A DNA stretch of 64,000 nt from UMGS1519 sp050951005 (GCA_050951005.1 JBMNIP010000004.1:372001-436000); one strand, 5' to 3'; counted from the first letter of the stretch, positions 52,597 to 62,639 are shown. Notes: generated from the sequence alone by a model not told the origin. Numbers and translations are program-made.

Positions 52597-54411
52597 ATGT
52601 CTGACGACCCGCGGAAAATTCGAAATTTCAGCATTATTGCCCATATCGATCATGGTAAATCGACGTTGTCGGATCGCATTCTCGAGCAGACAGGCACCAT
52701 CGCCGAACGAGAGATGACCTCCCAGCTGTTGGACACGATGGATATCGAACGGGAGCGGGGCATCACCATCAAAAGCCAGGCGGTGCGGGTGCGGTATGTT
52801 GCCGACGATGGCGAAGAGTACGAATTCAACCTTATCGACACGCCTGGTCATGTGGATTTCACCTACGAGGTATCTCGGAGCCTGGCGGCATGCGAGGGGG
52901 CGGTGCTGGTGGTTGATGCCACCCAGGGCGTTGAGGCCCAAACGGTGGCGAATGCCATGATGGCAATGAATGCGAACCTGGAGATCGTGCCCGTTATCAA
53001 CAAGATCGACCTTCCCGCCGCCGAACCGGAGCGCGTTCGTGGGGAGATCGAGGAGAGCTTGGCCATTCCGGCCGATGATGCGGTGCTGTGCTCTGCCAAG
53101 ACGGGTGAAGGAGTGCACGACCTTTTGGAATCGATTGTCTACAACATCCCCGCGCCGGAAGGGGATTCGGCCGCGCCGCTGCAAGCGCTTATCTTCGATT
53201 CGTATTTCGACTCGTACCGCGGGGTCGTAGCGCTGGTCCGCATCGTGTCGGGCTCCGTGTCCAAGGGCCAGCAGATTAGGATGATGGCAACCGGTGCCAC
53301 AGCGCTGGTCGAGGATCTGGGCTATCGCACGCCGCACGAGGTGAGCGTCGACCATCTGGGCATCGGAGAAGTCGGCTTTCTGGTAACCGGGCTGAAGGAC
53401 CCCAGCGAGGTGAAAGTCGGCGATACCATTACCGACCTTGAGCATCCTGCCGCGCAGCCGCTATCGGGCTATCGCGATGTGAAACCGATGGTCTTCACCG
53501 GGTTGTTCCCAATCGAGGGAGACCAGTACGAGCCGCTGAAGGATGCCTTGGAGAAGCTGAAGCTGAATGATCCTGCGCTGGTATACGAACCCGAGACCAG
53601 CCATGCCCTCGGATTCGGGTTCCGTGTCGGGTTCTTGGGCCTGCTCCATATGGAAGTAGTGAAAGAGCGGCTGGAGCGCGAGTTCAACCTCGATCTCATC
53701 GCGACGGCTCCGAGTGTGGAATACCATGTTTTCCTGCGCGGCAAGGGCAAGGAGATGATCTCGCTGCATTCTCCGCAGGATATGCCGGATTTCAGCGAGA
53801 TCGACCACATCGAAGAGCCGTACCTGCATGCCCGTATCATGGTGCCGCCCGATTACGTGGGGGCGGTCATGGATTTGACCGTTGCGCGCCGGGGCGTGTT
53901 CAAGACGATGAACTACCTGGGTCCCACCACCGTCGAGCTGCAGTGGGATATGCCCTCGGGAGAGCTGATCATGGATTATTTCGACCAATTGAAAAGCCAC
54001 ACGAAGGGCTATGCGACGCTCGATTACGAATTCGCGGGATATCAGCAGGCGGATCTCGTCAAGCTCGACATCCTGTTGGCGGGCGAGCCCATCGACGCGC
54101 TTTCGTTTATCGTACATCGCGACAAGGCATACGATCGCGGTCGCGCGCTGACGGTCAAATTGAAGGAGATCATCCCGCGCCAGCTATTCGAGGTGCCGAT
54201 TCAGGCGGTCGTGGGCGGACGTGTCCTGGCGCGTACGACGGTCAAGGCGAAGCGCAAGGACGTGTTGGCTAAATGCTATGGCGGCGATATCTCGCGCAAG
54301 CGCAAACTGCTTGAAAAACAGCGCCAGGGGAAGAAGCGCATGAAGAGCATCGGAACGGTCGATGTTCCGCAGGAGGCCTTCATGGCAATCCTGAAAGTGG
54401 ACGAGGAGTAG
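52597..54411 (+). CDS. lepA: Translation elongation factor 4
   Basis: 604 residues. GTPase motifs AHIDHGKSTLSDRIL (G1), RGITIKSQ (G2), DTPGH (G3) and NKIDLP (G4). The C-terminal LepA-specific domain is present (QAVVGGRVLARTTVKAKRKDVLAKCYGGDISRKRKLLEKQ). Ribosome back-translocation factor. The ATG at 52597 has GGAACGGAA upstream. Divergent from rpsT, with dus four bases downstream. Confidence 0.97.
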   Translation: MSDDPRKIRNFSIIAHIDHGKSTLSDRILEQTGTIAEREMTSQLLDTMDIERERGITIKSQAVRVRYVADDGEEYEFNLIDTPGHVDFTYEVSRSLAACEGAVLVVDATQGVEAQTVANAMMAMNANLEIVPVINKIDLPAAEPERVRGEIEESLAIPADDAVLCSAKTGEGVHDLLESIVYNIPAPEGDSAAPLQALIFDSYFDSYRGVVALVRIVSGSVSKGQQIRMMATGATALVEDLGYRTPHEVSVDHLGIGEVGFLVTGLKDPSEVKVGDTITDLEHPAAQPLSGYRDVKPMVFTGLFPIEGDQYEPLKDALEKLKLNDPALVYEPETSHALGFGFRVGFLGLLHMEVVKERLEREFNLDLIATAPSVEYHVFLRGKGKEMISLHSPQDMPDFSEIDHIEEPYLHARIMVPPDYVGAVMDLTVARRGVFKTMNYLGPTTVELQWDMPSGELIMDYFDQLKSHTKGYATLDYEFAGYQQADLVKLDILLAGEPIDALSFIVHRDKAYDRGRALTVKLKEIIPRQLFEVPIQAVVGGRVLARTTVKAKRKDVLAKCYGGDISRKRKLLEKQRQGKKRMKSIGTVDVPQEAFMAILKVDEE

Positions 54412-54414
54412 CCC

Positions 54415-55470
54415 GTGCAGCGGTCCGATATGCCTGAATTCTATCGGAGCCATCAGTTGATACTGGCCCCCATGGCGGGGGTGAGCGATCCGGCGTTCCG
54501 ACAGCTGTGCTGCGAGCAGGGCGCATCGCTGGCCTTTACGGAGATGGTCAGCGCGAAGGGCTTGAGCTATGGGAGCGAGAAAACCGCCTCGTTGTTGGGG
54601 CTCGGTCCGCAGGAGGAAGCGGTAGGCGTTCAGATTTTCGGCCACGAGCCCCTGACAATGGCCGATCAGGCAGCGCGCATTGCCGAGCATATGGGCACGT
54701 CCGTTGCCATTATCGATATCAACATGGGTTGCCCGGTGAGAAAGATCGTCTCCAAAGGCGACGGGGCGGCATTGATGGCCGATCCCGCACGAGCCGAATC
54801 CATTGTGCGGGAGGTCGCCCATTCGCTGGAAGGATCGGGCATTCCGCTTACGGTCAAATTCCGTCGTGGATACGAGATGGGCGCAGAGACGGCTCCCGAA
54901 TTCGCCAAGCGCATGGAGCAAGCGGGCGCTTGGGCGATCACGGTGCATGGCCGGTATGCGCAGCAGATGTATCGCGGTCATTCCAGCGACGACGCTATCG
55001 CTCGCGTGGTCTCTGCCGTGCAGGTTCCCGTGGTGGGCAACGGCGATGTGAACTCGGCAATGCGCGCAGATTCGCTGAAGCGGCAAACAGGGTGCTCCGC
55101 CCTGATGATCGCGCGCGCCGCCGAGGGCAATCCCTGGATCTTCCGCCAGTGCGCCGCCGCGCTGGCGGGCATGCCGATTCCGGCGGCGCCGACATTCGAA
55201 GAGCGCCTCGCCATGGGGAAGCGCCATGCCTTGCTGCTGCAGGAGATAGAGGGCCCGCGCATCGTGAAGATGCGCAAGCATGCCATGTGGTATCTGACCG
55301 GCATACCGGGAGCCTCCCGGGCACGGCGGCTGTTCAACGACTGCACGACAGCCGCCGATTTCTGCGCCGTTTTCGACGGGGTGGCAGATTACCTCCAGAA
55401 GCGGCAGGACGCTGCCCCGTCGACCCGGGGCGCCTCGCCATTGCGAACTGGGACCGAGAAAGGGGAGTAA
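54415..55470 (+). CDS. dus: tRNA-dihydrouridine synthase
   Basis: 351 residues. LAPMAGVSDPAFRQL at the N-terminus, GVQIFGHEP, IIDINMGCPVRKIV (with the catalytic Cys in CPV), TVKFRRGYE, ITVHGRYAQQMYRG and GNGDVNS. FMN enzyme reducing uridines in tRNA. GTG start with GAGGAG at 54403-54408 inside the lepA end. Confidence 0.94.
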   Translation: MQRSDMPEFYRSHQLILAPMAGVSDPAFRQLCCEQGASLAFTEMVSAKGLSYGSEKTASLLGLGPQEEAVGVQIFGHEPLTMADQAARIAEHMGTSVAIIDINMGCPVRKIVSKGDGAALMADPARAESIVREVAHSLEGSGIPLTVKFRRGYEMGAETAPEFAKRMEQAGAWAITVHGRYAQQMYRGHSSDDAIARVVSAVQVPVVGNGDVNSAMRADSLKRQTGCSALMIARAAEGNPWIFRQCAAALAGMPIPAAPTFEERLAMGKRHALLLQEIEGPRIVKMRKHAMWYLTGIPGASRARRLFNDCTTAADFCAVFDGVADYLQKRQDAAPSTRGASPLRTGTEKGE

Positions 55471-55472
55471 CC

Positions 55473-56678
55473 ATGGACATGGATATCGATTCTCGCGATG
55501 ATTTGCTCAAGGGCCCTGCCGAGGACCGCTTCCTTCCTCCCGATGCGCTGAATGGCCAAGGGCAACCGTATCGGGCGCTTTACCTGCATATCCCCTTCTG
55601 CCAGAGCCGTTGCGCCTATTGCGATTTCGTCACCGACGCGCTGCCCTGTTCCGATCCGCGCATCGACGAATATGTGGACCAGCTGGTGCTGGCTATCCGG
55701 CATGCGGGCAAACGGGGCCTGCTCGGATCCATCGAAACGGTTTATCTCGGCGGCGGGACGCCGAGCTATATCGGCATGAAGCGCTTAAGCAAGATTCTCT
55801 ACACCCTCTCGGTGACGATGCATCTTACGCCCGAGGTAGAGTGTTCGATGGAGGCGAATCCGGAGAGTTTGACGGCCGCGATGGTGAAGGACCTGTGGGC
55901 ACTCGGGGTCAATCGATTGAGCATCGGCGTGCAAAGCCTCAACGACGACACCTTGAAGACCCTCTCCCGCATCCATACCGCCGACAAGGCACGGCAAGCA
56001 ATTGCCATTGCGCGCGAGCGGTTCGACAACGTCAGCGTCGATATGATGTGCGGGATTCCCGGACAGGATCCGGAGGACTACTGCCGGGAGCTCGAAGAGG
56101 TCGTCTCGCTTGGGGCGAACCATGTGAGCGTCTACCCGCTGACTATCGAGCCGGGCACGCCGTTCGACCGCATGATCGAACAGGGGACGCTTGAGGAAAT
56201 GCCCCAGGACGATGAGGCCATGATGATGCAGATGGCGGCAAGCGTGTTGGAGCCGCTGGGCCTTGCCCGCTACGAGGTGGCTAGCTACGCGCGTCCGGGG
56301 TTCGCCTGCAAGCATAACGAGTCGTATTGGACGGGCAAGCCATACTTGGGGTTGGGAGATTCCGCCGCGACGATGATGCAGACGGACCGCCGGCGCGTGC
56401 GCGTACAGGATGGCCAGGTGCAAGACGACTTGGATCAGCACCAGATGGTCTGCGAGGACCTGATGCTTGGCATGCGCATGACGCAGGGTGTCTCCGACGA
56501 GCAGGTGCGGGCGGCAGGGCTCCATCTGCCGAAGGTCCAAGCGACGTTCTTCGCCCTGGAGCAAAGGCATCTGGTCGAACATGTGGACGGTCGGTGGCAG
56601 CCTACTTTGGGCGGTTGGCTTTTGGGAAACGAGCTTTTCGGTGCCATCTATGCACTGGCTCCGGGTACGGGCGCGTAA
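55473..56678 (+). CDS. hemW: Radical SAM heme chaperone HemW
   Basis: 401 residues. Radical SAM motif CQSRCAYCDF (CX3CX2C) near residue 43, with the extra Phe of the family; YLGGGTPS, EANPES, RLSIGVQSLND and DMMCGIPGQ follow. The Cys of the extended CxxxCxxCxC motif of true coproporphyrinogen oxidase HemN is missing (CDF instead), which supports HemW. AGGGGAG precedes the ATG; 2 bases after dus. Confidence 0.9.
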   Translation: MDMDIDSRDDLLKGPAEDRFLPPDALNGQGQPYRALYLHIPFCQSRCAYCDFVTDALPCSDPRIDEYVDQLVLAIRHAGKRGLLGSIETVYLGGGTPSYIGMKRLSKILYTLSVTMHLTPEVECSMEANPESLTAAMVKDLWALGVNRLSIGVQSLNDDTLKTLSRIHTADKARQAIAIARERFDNVSVDMMCGIPGQDPEDYCRELEEVVSLGANHVSVYPLTIEPGTPFDRMIEQGTLEEMPQDDEAMMMQMAASVLEPLGLARYEVASYARPGFACKHNESYWTGKPYLGLGDSAATMMQTDRRRVRVQDGQVQDDLDQHQMVCEDLMLGMRMTQGVSDEQVRAAGLHLPKVQATFFALEQRHLVEHVDGRWQPTLGGWLLGNELFGAIYALAPGTGA

Positions 56679-56843
56679 CCAACCTCGGTGCATGACTCGC
56701 GCCTGCGCCGGCTGTGCTTTCCCTGCCGAGATTTTGAGGTATGCAGGCCGACGCGGCCTTCCGTTCAGCGAACCGGACCTGTCACTCCGGGAACCGCTCC
56801 GGCTACGACGATGATAGAGTCCCTGTGTGCAAGATGCGACGAA

Positions 56844-56870
56844 TAAGCACTCGAGACGGGAGACTGCTAG
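56844..56870. promoter_or_regulatory. CIRCE-like HrcA operator
   Basis: TAAGCACTC-N9-GACTGCTAG compared with the consensus TTAGCACTC-N9-GAGTGCTAA: 7 or 8 of 9 matches per arm with the exact 9-base spacer. It lies 50 bases upstream of hrcA, and a TAGAAT hexamer (56868-56873) overlapping its right arm could be the -10. It fits autoregulation of the hrcA-dnaJ operon. Confidence 0.75.
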
Positions 56871-56919
56871 AATACGCGGATGAAAGGGAGTAACAGACCG
56901 AAGAAGGGAGGCCCATCGC

Positions 56920-57924
56920 ATGCTTTCGCAGAGAAGGCAACAGGTTCTCACTGCACTGATCAAAGAGTATGTGGCGAAGGCGCTCCCGGTCGCATCGCGT
57001 ACACTTGTCGATCATTACCAGCTGGGCGTGAGCTCGGCCACAGTGCGAAACGAGCTCTCGCATCTGGAGGATGACGGCTACATCCTGCAACCGCATACCT
57101 CGGCGGGGCGGGTGCCGACGGATTTCGGCTACCGTTCGCTGGTCGACAACCTGCTCAAGGATGAGAAGGTCCAAGAAAACGACGAGACCACGGAAGCGCT
57201 CCGCCAGGTGCGCGAGAATGCGCGAGAACTCGATGATTTACTGGAACAGACCTCGGATGTGCTGGCGCGGCTGACGGATTGCCTCGCCATCGTTCTGCCT
57301 CCGAATGCCCTGTCGTTGCAGGTCAAACGCATCTCGCTTATCGTCATGGAGGGGCATCTGGTGCTCATGATCGTGGTGACGGAGGAGGGGCAGGTCCTCA
57401 AGCGCTCGATCGAGTTCGCCGATTCGGTGGTTCCGGAGGATATCGATAAGATCGAAGGCCTGATGAACCGCGTGTTTGCCGGCAAATCGTTTACCGCAAT
57501 GCGCGACGAGATCGATTCCGATGCCGTTGCTGCATTCCAGGATCCCCTTGCCCGCGTGATGCTCTCGGAGATGTTCGCCCTGCTGCAAGATGGCGAAGGC
57601 GGCCACATGCATCGTCTTGGCTTGACCACTTTGATGCGGCAGCCCGAGTTCAGCGCTTCTCAGATGCTCGTTCCGCTGGTCACGCGCTTGGAAGACGATT
57701 CTCTGCCAGTGACCATCCTGGATGCGACCCGCGATGAGGATATGGTGGTGCGCATCGGGCACGAGAATAAGGACAGTGCGCTGGATAACCTATCCATCGT
57801 GGCAGCCCGCTACGGTACCGGTGACGATGCAGGGTTCGTGGCGGTTGTCGGGCCGACGCGTCTTGACTACGACAAGGTGATCAGGGCTGTTCGCGCCGCA
57901 CAGCGCACACTGCAAGGAGATTGA
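56920..57924 (+). CDS. hrcA: Heat-inducible transcription repressor HrcA
   Basis: 334 residues. N-terminal winged helix: RRQQVLTALIKEYVAKALPVASRTLVDHYQLGVSSATVRNELSHLEDDGYILQPHTSAGRVPTDFGYR. Central GAF-like and dimer domains follow, including RLEDDSLPVTILDATRD and IGHENKDSALDNLSIVAARY. AGGGAG-type site upstream. It represses heat-shock genes by binding CIRCE; dnaJ is directly downstream. Confidence 0.96.
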   Translation: MLSQRRQQVLTALIKEYVAKALPVASRTLVDHYQLGVSSATVRNELSHLEDDGYILQPHTSAGRVPTDFGYRSLVDNLLKDEKVQENDETTEALRQVRENARELDDLLEQTSDVLARLTDCLAIVLPPNALSLQVKRISLIVMEGHLVLMIVVTEEGQVLKRSIEFADSVVPEDIDKIEGLMNRVFAGKSFTAMRDEIDSDAVAAFQDPLARVMLSEMFALLQDGEGGHMHRLGLTTLMRQPEFSASQMLVPLVTRLEDDSLPVTILDATRDEDMVVRIGHENKDSALDNLSIVAARYGTGDDAGFVAVVGPTRLDYDKVIRAVRAAQRTLQGD

Positions 57925-58003
57925 TGCAGGCTTCCGGAGGAAACGGGTAATGCAACGGCGGGGCCGTGGGTTCCGCAGGTATGGATATAGAAAGGCATGA
58001 TAG

Positions 58004-59143
58004 ATGGCTGACAAGGACCTGTACGAGGTTCTGGGCGTCTCGAAAGACGCTACCGATGACGAAATCAAGAAGGCGTTCCGCAAGAAGGCGCGCAAGCTGC
58101 ACCCCGATGTGAACAAGGCACCCGATGCCGAGGACCGCTTCAAGGAACTTAATGAGGCGTACGACGTGCTCAGCGACCCGCAGAAACGCGCACAGTACGA
58201 CCGATTCGGCACTATTCCCGGTGCCGCTTCGGGCGGCGCGCAGTATGTCGATTTCGACGACCTGTTCGGCGGCGGCTTCGGTATGGGGGATCTTTTCAGC
58301 ACATTCTTCGGCGGCGGAGCCAGCGGCGGCGCCCGGAGCGGCGGCAAGGTTCGGCGCGAGGGACGCGATATGGGCCGCGGTCTGCGTCTTACCCTCGAGG
58401 AAGTGGCGACAGGCGTGAAGAAGGAGATCGTCTACGACCGCCTGACGCCGTGCGAGGATTGCGGCGGCACCGGATTCGGAGAGGGCGGCAAGGAAGTCGA
58501 ATGCTCCAAGTGCCATGGCACCGGACGGGTGGTCACGGTGCAGCGTACTTTTCTGGGCGAGATGCAATCGGCAAGCACCTGCCCACAGTGCCATGGCACC
58601 GGCCATACCATCGAGAATCCCTGCCCCGAGTGCGACGGCCAGGGCCGCGTGCCCGACCGCCAGCGACTGACCGTCGAAGTCCCCATCGGTATCCGTGACG
58701 GTCAGCAGCTGCGCCTGCGCGGCTTCGGCGAAGCCGGTATGAACGGCGCCAAGGCGGGCGATCTCATCGTTACCTGCCGTATCGAGCCGCATGACTTCTT
58801 CGAGCGCGATGGGGACGATTTGCATGCGCGCGTCAACATCAGCATGCTGCAGGCCGCCCTGGGCGCCGAAATCACCGTCGATGGCATTCTGGAGAACGAG
58901 AAGATCCTGATCAAGATTCCGGCTGGATGCCAGAACGACCAGGTGGTCAAGTCGAAGGGCAACGGTATGCCCAAGTTCCGCGGCGGCGCGCGTGGCGACC
59001 TGTACGCCCACATCACGGTCGAGATCCCACGCAAGCTGAGCAAGAAGGAACGTGACATGATGGAGAAGCTTGCTGACATGATGGGCGAGAAGGTCAGCCC
59101 GCAGCGCCCGAAGTGGCAGAAGCTGCGCGACGCGTTCGAATAG
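58004..59143 (+). CDS. dnaJ: Chaperone DnaJ
   Basis: 379 residues. J-domain with the HPD motif in KLHPDVNKA, a Gly/Phe-rich region (DDLFGGGFGMGDLFSTFFGGG), four CxxCxGxG zinc repeats (CEDCGGTGFG, CSKCHGTGRV, CPQCHGTGHT, CPECDGQGRV) and the C-terminal client domain. Co-chaperone of DnaK. Here it follows hrcA rather than dnaK-grpE. Confidence 0.97.
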   Translation: MADKDLYEVLGVSKDATDDEIKKAFRKKARKLHPDVNKAPDAEDRFKELNEAYDVLSDPQKRAQYDRFGTIPGAASGGAQYVDFDDLFGGGFGMGDLFSTFFGGGASGGARSGGKVRREGRDMGRGLRLTLEEVATGVKKEIVYDRLTPCEDCGGTGFGEGGKEVECSKCHGTGRVVTVQRTFLGEMQSASTCPQCHGTGHTIENPCPECDGQGRVPDRQRLTVEVPIGIRDGQQLRLRGFGEAGMNGAKAGDLIVTCRIEPHDFFERDGDDLHARVNISMLQAALGAEITVDGILENEKILIKIPAGCQNDQVVKSKGNGMPKFRGGARGDLYAHITVEIPRKLSKKERDMMEKLADMMGEKVSPQRPKWQKLRDAFE

Positions 59144-59146
59144 GGC

Positions 59147-59959
59147 ATGCCGATGGAGAACGTATCCCAAAGCGGCGGCGTCATCGGACGGGGCGGCCAG
59201 CCGATGGTCTACCTTTCATCCCAGGTGCTGGCGCGGGAAACCGAGCCGCAGTTCGCCCTTGTGCTTTCCGCCGATCAGGTGGCTGCCTTGCGCGATGGCG
59301 GGGTCGTTCCCGGCTCTCGGATCTCGGTCGTCGATGCGGCGCAGGATTACTTCACCTGCGAGGTGGTTTCCTTCGACGAAACGCCGATCTGCCGTATTGC
59401 AACCCGCACCCAGGATGCGCTTACGAGTGCGGTCTATCTGGTGCAGGGGCTGTGCGAGGATGAGGTCATGGACACCATCGTGCGCCAGACCACCGAAATC
59501 GGAATCGCCGGGTTCTCGTTCTTCACCAGCCATTTCAGCGCCCATCCCGATCCTGTGCGCTACGACGAACGGCGAGACCGGTGGACCTCGCTTGCCCGTT
59601 ATGCGGCGCTGCAGTCGGGACAGCCGTACCTGCCGCAGGTGGGTGGCATCATCGATTTGGACGCTACCTGCGATCTGCTGGGCCGCTTCGATGCCGTCGT
59701 TCTGTGCTGGGAAGGCGAGACCCGGCGGACCATGGCCGACGCCGTCGGCCAGATCAAACGATGGGGGATGGATCGGCAGGCAGATATCGCGCTGGTCATC
59801 GGACCGCGCGGGGGAATCACCGACGGGGAGATGGCCCGGCTCGGCAGCGCAAACGGCCGTCTGCTCACCGTGACGCTCGGCCCCGCCATCCTAAGGGTGG
59901 AAACCGCCGGCATCGTCGCCCCGACGCTGCTTATCAGCGCCCTAGGCGGACTGCGATGA
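59147..59959 (+). CDS. rsmE: 16S rRNA m3U1498 methyltransferase
   Basis: 270 residues, SPOUT fold. Conserved segments: QTTEIGIAGFSFFTSHFS, RWTSLARYAALQSGQ, VVLCWEGE, LVIGPRGGITDGEM and LTVTLGPAILRVETAGIV (knotted SAM site). It follows dnaJ after 3 bases; ATG 59147 or 59153. RsmE next to dnaJ is a common arrangement. Confidence 0.92.
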   Translation: MPMENVSQSGGVIGRGGQPMVYLSSQVLARETEPQFALVLSADQVAALRDGGVVPGSRISVVDAAQDYFTCEVVSFDETPICRIATRTQDALTSAVYLVQGLCEDEVMDTIVRQTTEIGIAGFSFFTSHFSAHPDPVRYDERRDRWTSLARYAALQSGQPYLPQVGGIIDLDATCDLLGRFDAVVLCWEGETRRTMADAVGQIKRWGMDRQADIALVIGPRGGITDGEMARLGSANGRLLTVTLGPAILRVETAGIVAPTLLISALGGLR

Positions 59960-61185
59960 GGTTCTCGGTCGTCAATATCGGTTGCAAAGTCAATAGGGTG
60001 GAAATCGATCGCATCGCCGCCGAACTGAGGGAGCAGGGCGCCCGAATGGTAAAGGACGAACCGGCGGATGTAGTGATCGTGAATACCTGCACGGTCACGG
60101 CGGAGGCGGAGAAGAAGGCCCGCAAGGCGGTCCGCCAGGCGTTACGGCGCAATCCGGATGCTCCGGTGCTCGTTTGCGGGTGCGCTGTGGCCATCGACCC
60201 AGCTGAATTCACCTCGCTGGATGCACGCGTCCATATCGTGGGCAAGGCCCATGCTGCCCGGGCGGCCTGGCATCTTGCGGGATCTGAACCGGCCGAAGCT
60301 TCCGCCCCCGACGCCGACTTGCGTGTGGGCGAGGGGTTCCGTACCCGTGTGGGTATCAAGATCCAGGATGGATGCAACAACTCGTGCACCTATTGCATCG
60401 TGCATGTGGCGCGCGGTGTTCCTGTCTCCGAGCCAGCCGCGCGGGTGGCCTCCCTTGTGCGCCGGTATGCGGAAGCGGGGGTGCGCGAGCTGGTGCTCAC
60501 GGGCATCAACCTGGGTACGTATGACAGCGGGGGCTTGGACCTTGCCGGTTTGATCATGCATCTGCTTCCCCTGATCCCCGAAGGGCGGCTCCGCCTTTCT
60601 TCGATCGAGCCGCGGGATGTTTCCGAAGCGCTGATCGATGTGCTGGCCGCATCGGATGGGCGGGTTTGCCGCCATCTTCATCTGCCGTTGCAGTCGGGCA
60701 GCTCCAAGGTGCTGCGCGAGATGGGTCGCCCGTATGATGCGGAAGGGTTCCTTGCGCTGGTAGCGCGCCTGCGCGCTGAGGTGCCGCAGCTTTCGCTGTC
60801 GACCGATGTCATCGTCGGCTTCCCGGGGGAAACGGAGGGGGATTTCCAACAGACCCTTTCCGTGGTTCGGGCGGCGGCGTTCTCGAAGGTCCATGTATTC
60901 CGTTACTCGCGGCGCGCCGGTACGCCGGCGGCACAGCGGGCCGACCAGGTCGATGCGGCCACGGTTGCCGCCCGTGCGAATCGGCTGTCGGCCCTTGGCC
61001 GCGAGCTCGCCTTCGAGGATGCCGCCCGTCGGGCGGGCACGGTCGAACAAGTGCTGGTAGAGCAGGCGGGACGGGGTATCACCGAGTCCTATCATCCCGT
61101 TTCCTTCTCGGGAACGGCCACCCCGGGGATCTTGGCGCCGTTTCGCTTAACAGAACCCACGGCGGATGGTATCTTTCACCTATGA
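59956..61185 (+). CDS. mtaB: tRNA t6A37 methylthiotransferase MtaB
   Basis: 409 residues. N-terminal UPF0004 domain with NIGCKVNRVE, VIVNTCTVT and VLVCGCA (three Cys of the auxiliary cluster). Radical SAM CNNSCTYCIV (CX3CX2C) near residue 142; LTGINLGTYD, SSIEPRDV, HLPLQSGS, DVIVGFPGE, and a short TRAM-like end. It adds a methylthio group to t6A37 of tRNA. Overlaps rsmE and phoH by 4 bases each. Confidence 0.92.
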   Translation: MRFSVVNIGCKVNRVEIDRIAAELREQGARMVKDEPADVVIVNTCTVTAEAEKKARKAVRQALRRNPDAPVLVCGCAVAIDPAEFTSLDARVHIVGKAHAARAAWHLAGSEPAEASAPDADLRVGEGFRTRVGIKIQDGCNNSCTYCIVHVARGVPVSEPAARVASLVRRYAEAGVRELVLTGINLGTYDSGGLDLAGLIMHLLPLIPEGRLRLSSIEPRDVSEALIDVLAASDGRVCRHLHLPLQSGSSKVLREMGRPYDAEGFLALVARLRAEVPQLSLSTDVIVGFPGETEGDFQQTLSVVRAAAFSKVHVFRYSRRAGTPAAQRADQVDAATVAARANRLSALGRELAFEDAARRAGTVEQVLVEQAGRGITESYHPVSFSGTATPGILAPFRLTEPTADGIFHL

Positions 61186-62135
61186 CTGACACGCAGATTA
61201 CCCTTACCATTCCAAGTTCCCTTTCCATGGCACGTATCGCCGGCCCGGCCGATGCGAACCTACGGCTCATCGAAGGGTCATTCGACGCTTCCATCACGGT
61301 ACGCGGAAACACCGTCAGCCTGGAGGGCGATGCGGAGGAAGTACGCAAACTCACCACGCTGTTCAGCGACTTGATCGGCATGGCGGAAAGCGGCGCCGAC
61401 ATCTCCCCCGAGACCGTTCGCAGTTCCATTGGGCTGTTGAAGCGCGACCAGTATTCGCCCTCGCTTGTGCGCGAGGACATCATCCTGACATACCGTGGCA
61501 AGGCGATTCGTCCGAAGACCGCGGGGCAGCAGCGCTATGTGCAGGCGATGCGCGACAACATGGTCACCTTCGCCCTGGGTCCCGCCGGTACGGGTAAAAC
61601 CTATCTCGCCATGGCCATGGCGGTTGCCGCCCTGAAGCGAAAAGAATGCGGCCGTATCGTGCTGTCCCGCCCGGTGGTGGAAGCGGGGGAGAGCCTCGGC
61701 TACCTGCCCGGGACCCTGCAGGAGAAGGTGGATCCCTATATCCGCCCGCTCTACGATGCCCTCTTCGACATGATGGATATGGAACGGGCGAATGTCCTGC
61801 TCGAAGATGGAATCATCGAGGTGGCTCCGCTTGCCTTTATGAGGGGGCGGACCCTGAATGACTCGTTTATCATCCTCGATGAGGCCCAGAACACCACGCC
61901 CGAGCAGATGAAGATGTTCCTGACCCGTTTGGGCTTCGGCTCGAAAATGGTCATAACGGGCGATCCCACTCAGCTCGATCTGCCGCACGGGCATTCCGGG
62001 CTGCGCCATGCGCGGGAGATCCTGCAAGGTATCGACGGGATCGCGTTCTGTGATTTCACCGATTTGGATGTGGTGCGCCATTCGCTGGTGGCTGCCATTG
62101 TTGCCGCGTACGAGCGTTTCGAGAATGAGAGGTAG
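61182..62135 (+). CDS. phoH: PhoH-like ATPase
   Basis: 317 residues. Walker A GPAGTGKTYLAMA near residue 132 and Walker B FIILDEAQNTTPEQMKMFLTRLG, with SRPVVEAGESLGYLPG and MVITGDPTQLDLP between and after. An N-terminal domain of ~90 residues resembles a KH-like or PhoH N-terminal region. It starts on the mtaB stop and precedes ybeY, the standard order. Probably RNA-related. Confidence 0.94.
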   Translation: MTDTQITLTIPSSLSMARIAGPADANLRLIEGSFDASITVRGNTVSLEGDAEEVRKLTTLFSDLIGMAESGADISPETVRSSIGLLKRDQYSPSLVREDIILTYRGKAIRPKTAGQQRYVQAMRDNMVTFALGPAGTGKTYLAMAMAVAALKRKECGRIVLSRPVVEAGESLGYLPGTLQEKVDPYIRPLYDALFDMMDMERANVLLEDGIIEVAPLAFMRGRTLNDSFIILDEAQNTTPEQMKMFLTRLGFGSKMVITGDPTQLDLPHGHSGLRHAREILQGIDGIAFCDFTDLDVVRHSLVAAIVAAYERFENER

Positions 62136-62141
62136 GGCACA

Positions 62142-62639
62142 ATGGATGTGCTTGTCGATTACGCGTATCGTCCCGATGCGCTTGCCGGGATACCGGTCGA
62201 GGATGTCTGCCGATTCGTTATGGAGGCCCAGCAGCTGCCCGAGAACACCGAGGTCAGTGTCAGCTTCGTTGACGATGATACCATCGCGCGCCTGAATGCG
62301 GAGTATCGCGGCAAGGAGGGTCCGACCGATGTCCTGAGCTTCGAGCTTGACGGGGCGGACACCGATGAGCCAGAAGAGTTCGCAGGTCCGGACGGCACGG
62401 GTGCAGACGAACCGTACGAACTCGGGGATATCGTCATCGCCGTGGACGTGGCAGAGCGTCAGACGCAGCAGTACGGAACGACCTTCGAGGAGGAGGTATC
62501 GCTGCTGCTGATCCATGGGGTATTGCACCTGTGCGGATACGATCATGTGACCGACGAGGATGCGGCGGTTATGGAGCCGCTGGAGAAGAAGCTGCGTGCT
62601 GCCTGGGCAGAGAAGCGCGGGCTCGGGGAGCTCGCATGA
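62142..62639 (+). CDS. ybeY: Endoribonuclease YbeY
   Basis: 165 residues. The zinc-binding signature HGVLHLCGYDH is intact near residue 127, and RGKEGPTDVLSFEL is the conserved central segment. An acidic insert (~72-92, TDEPEEFAGPDGTGADEP) is longer than in most homologues. Processes rRNA 3' ends. Six bases after phoH; overlaps dgkA. Confidence 0.94.
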   Translation: MDVLVDYAYRPDALAGIPVEDVCRFVMEAQQLPENTEVSVSFVDDDTIARLNAEYRGKEGPTDVLSFELDGADTDEPEEFAGPDGTGADEPYELGDIVIAVDVAERQTQQYGTTFEEEVSLLLIHGVLHLCGYDHVTDEDAAVMEPLEKKLRAAWAEKRGLGELA

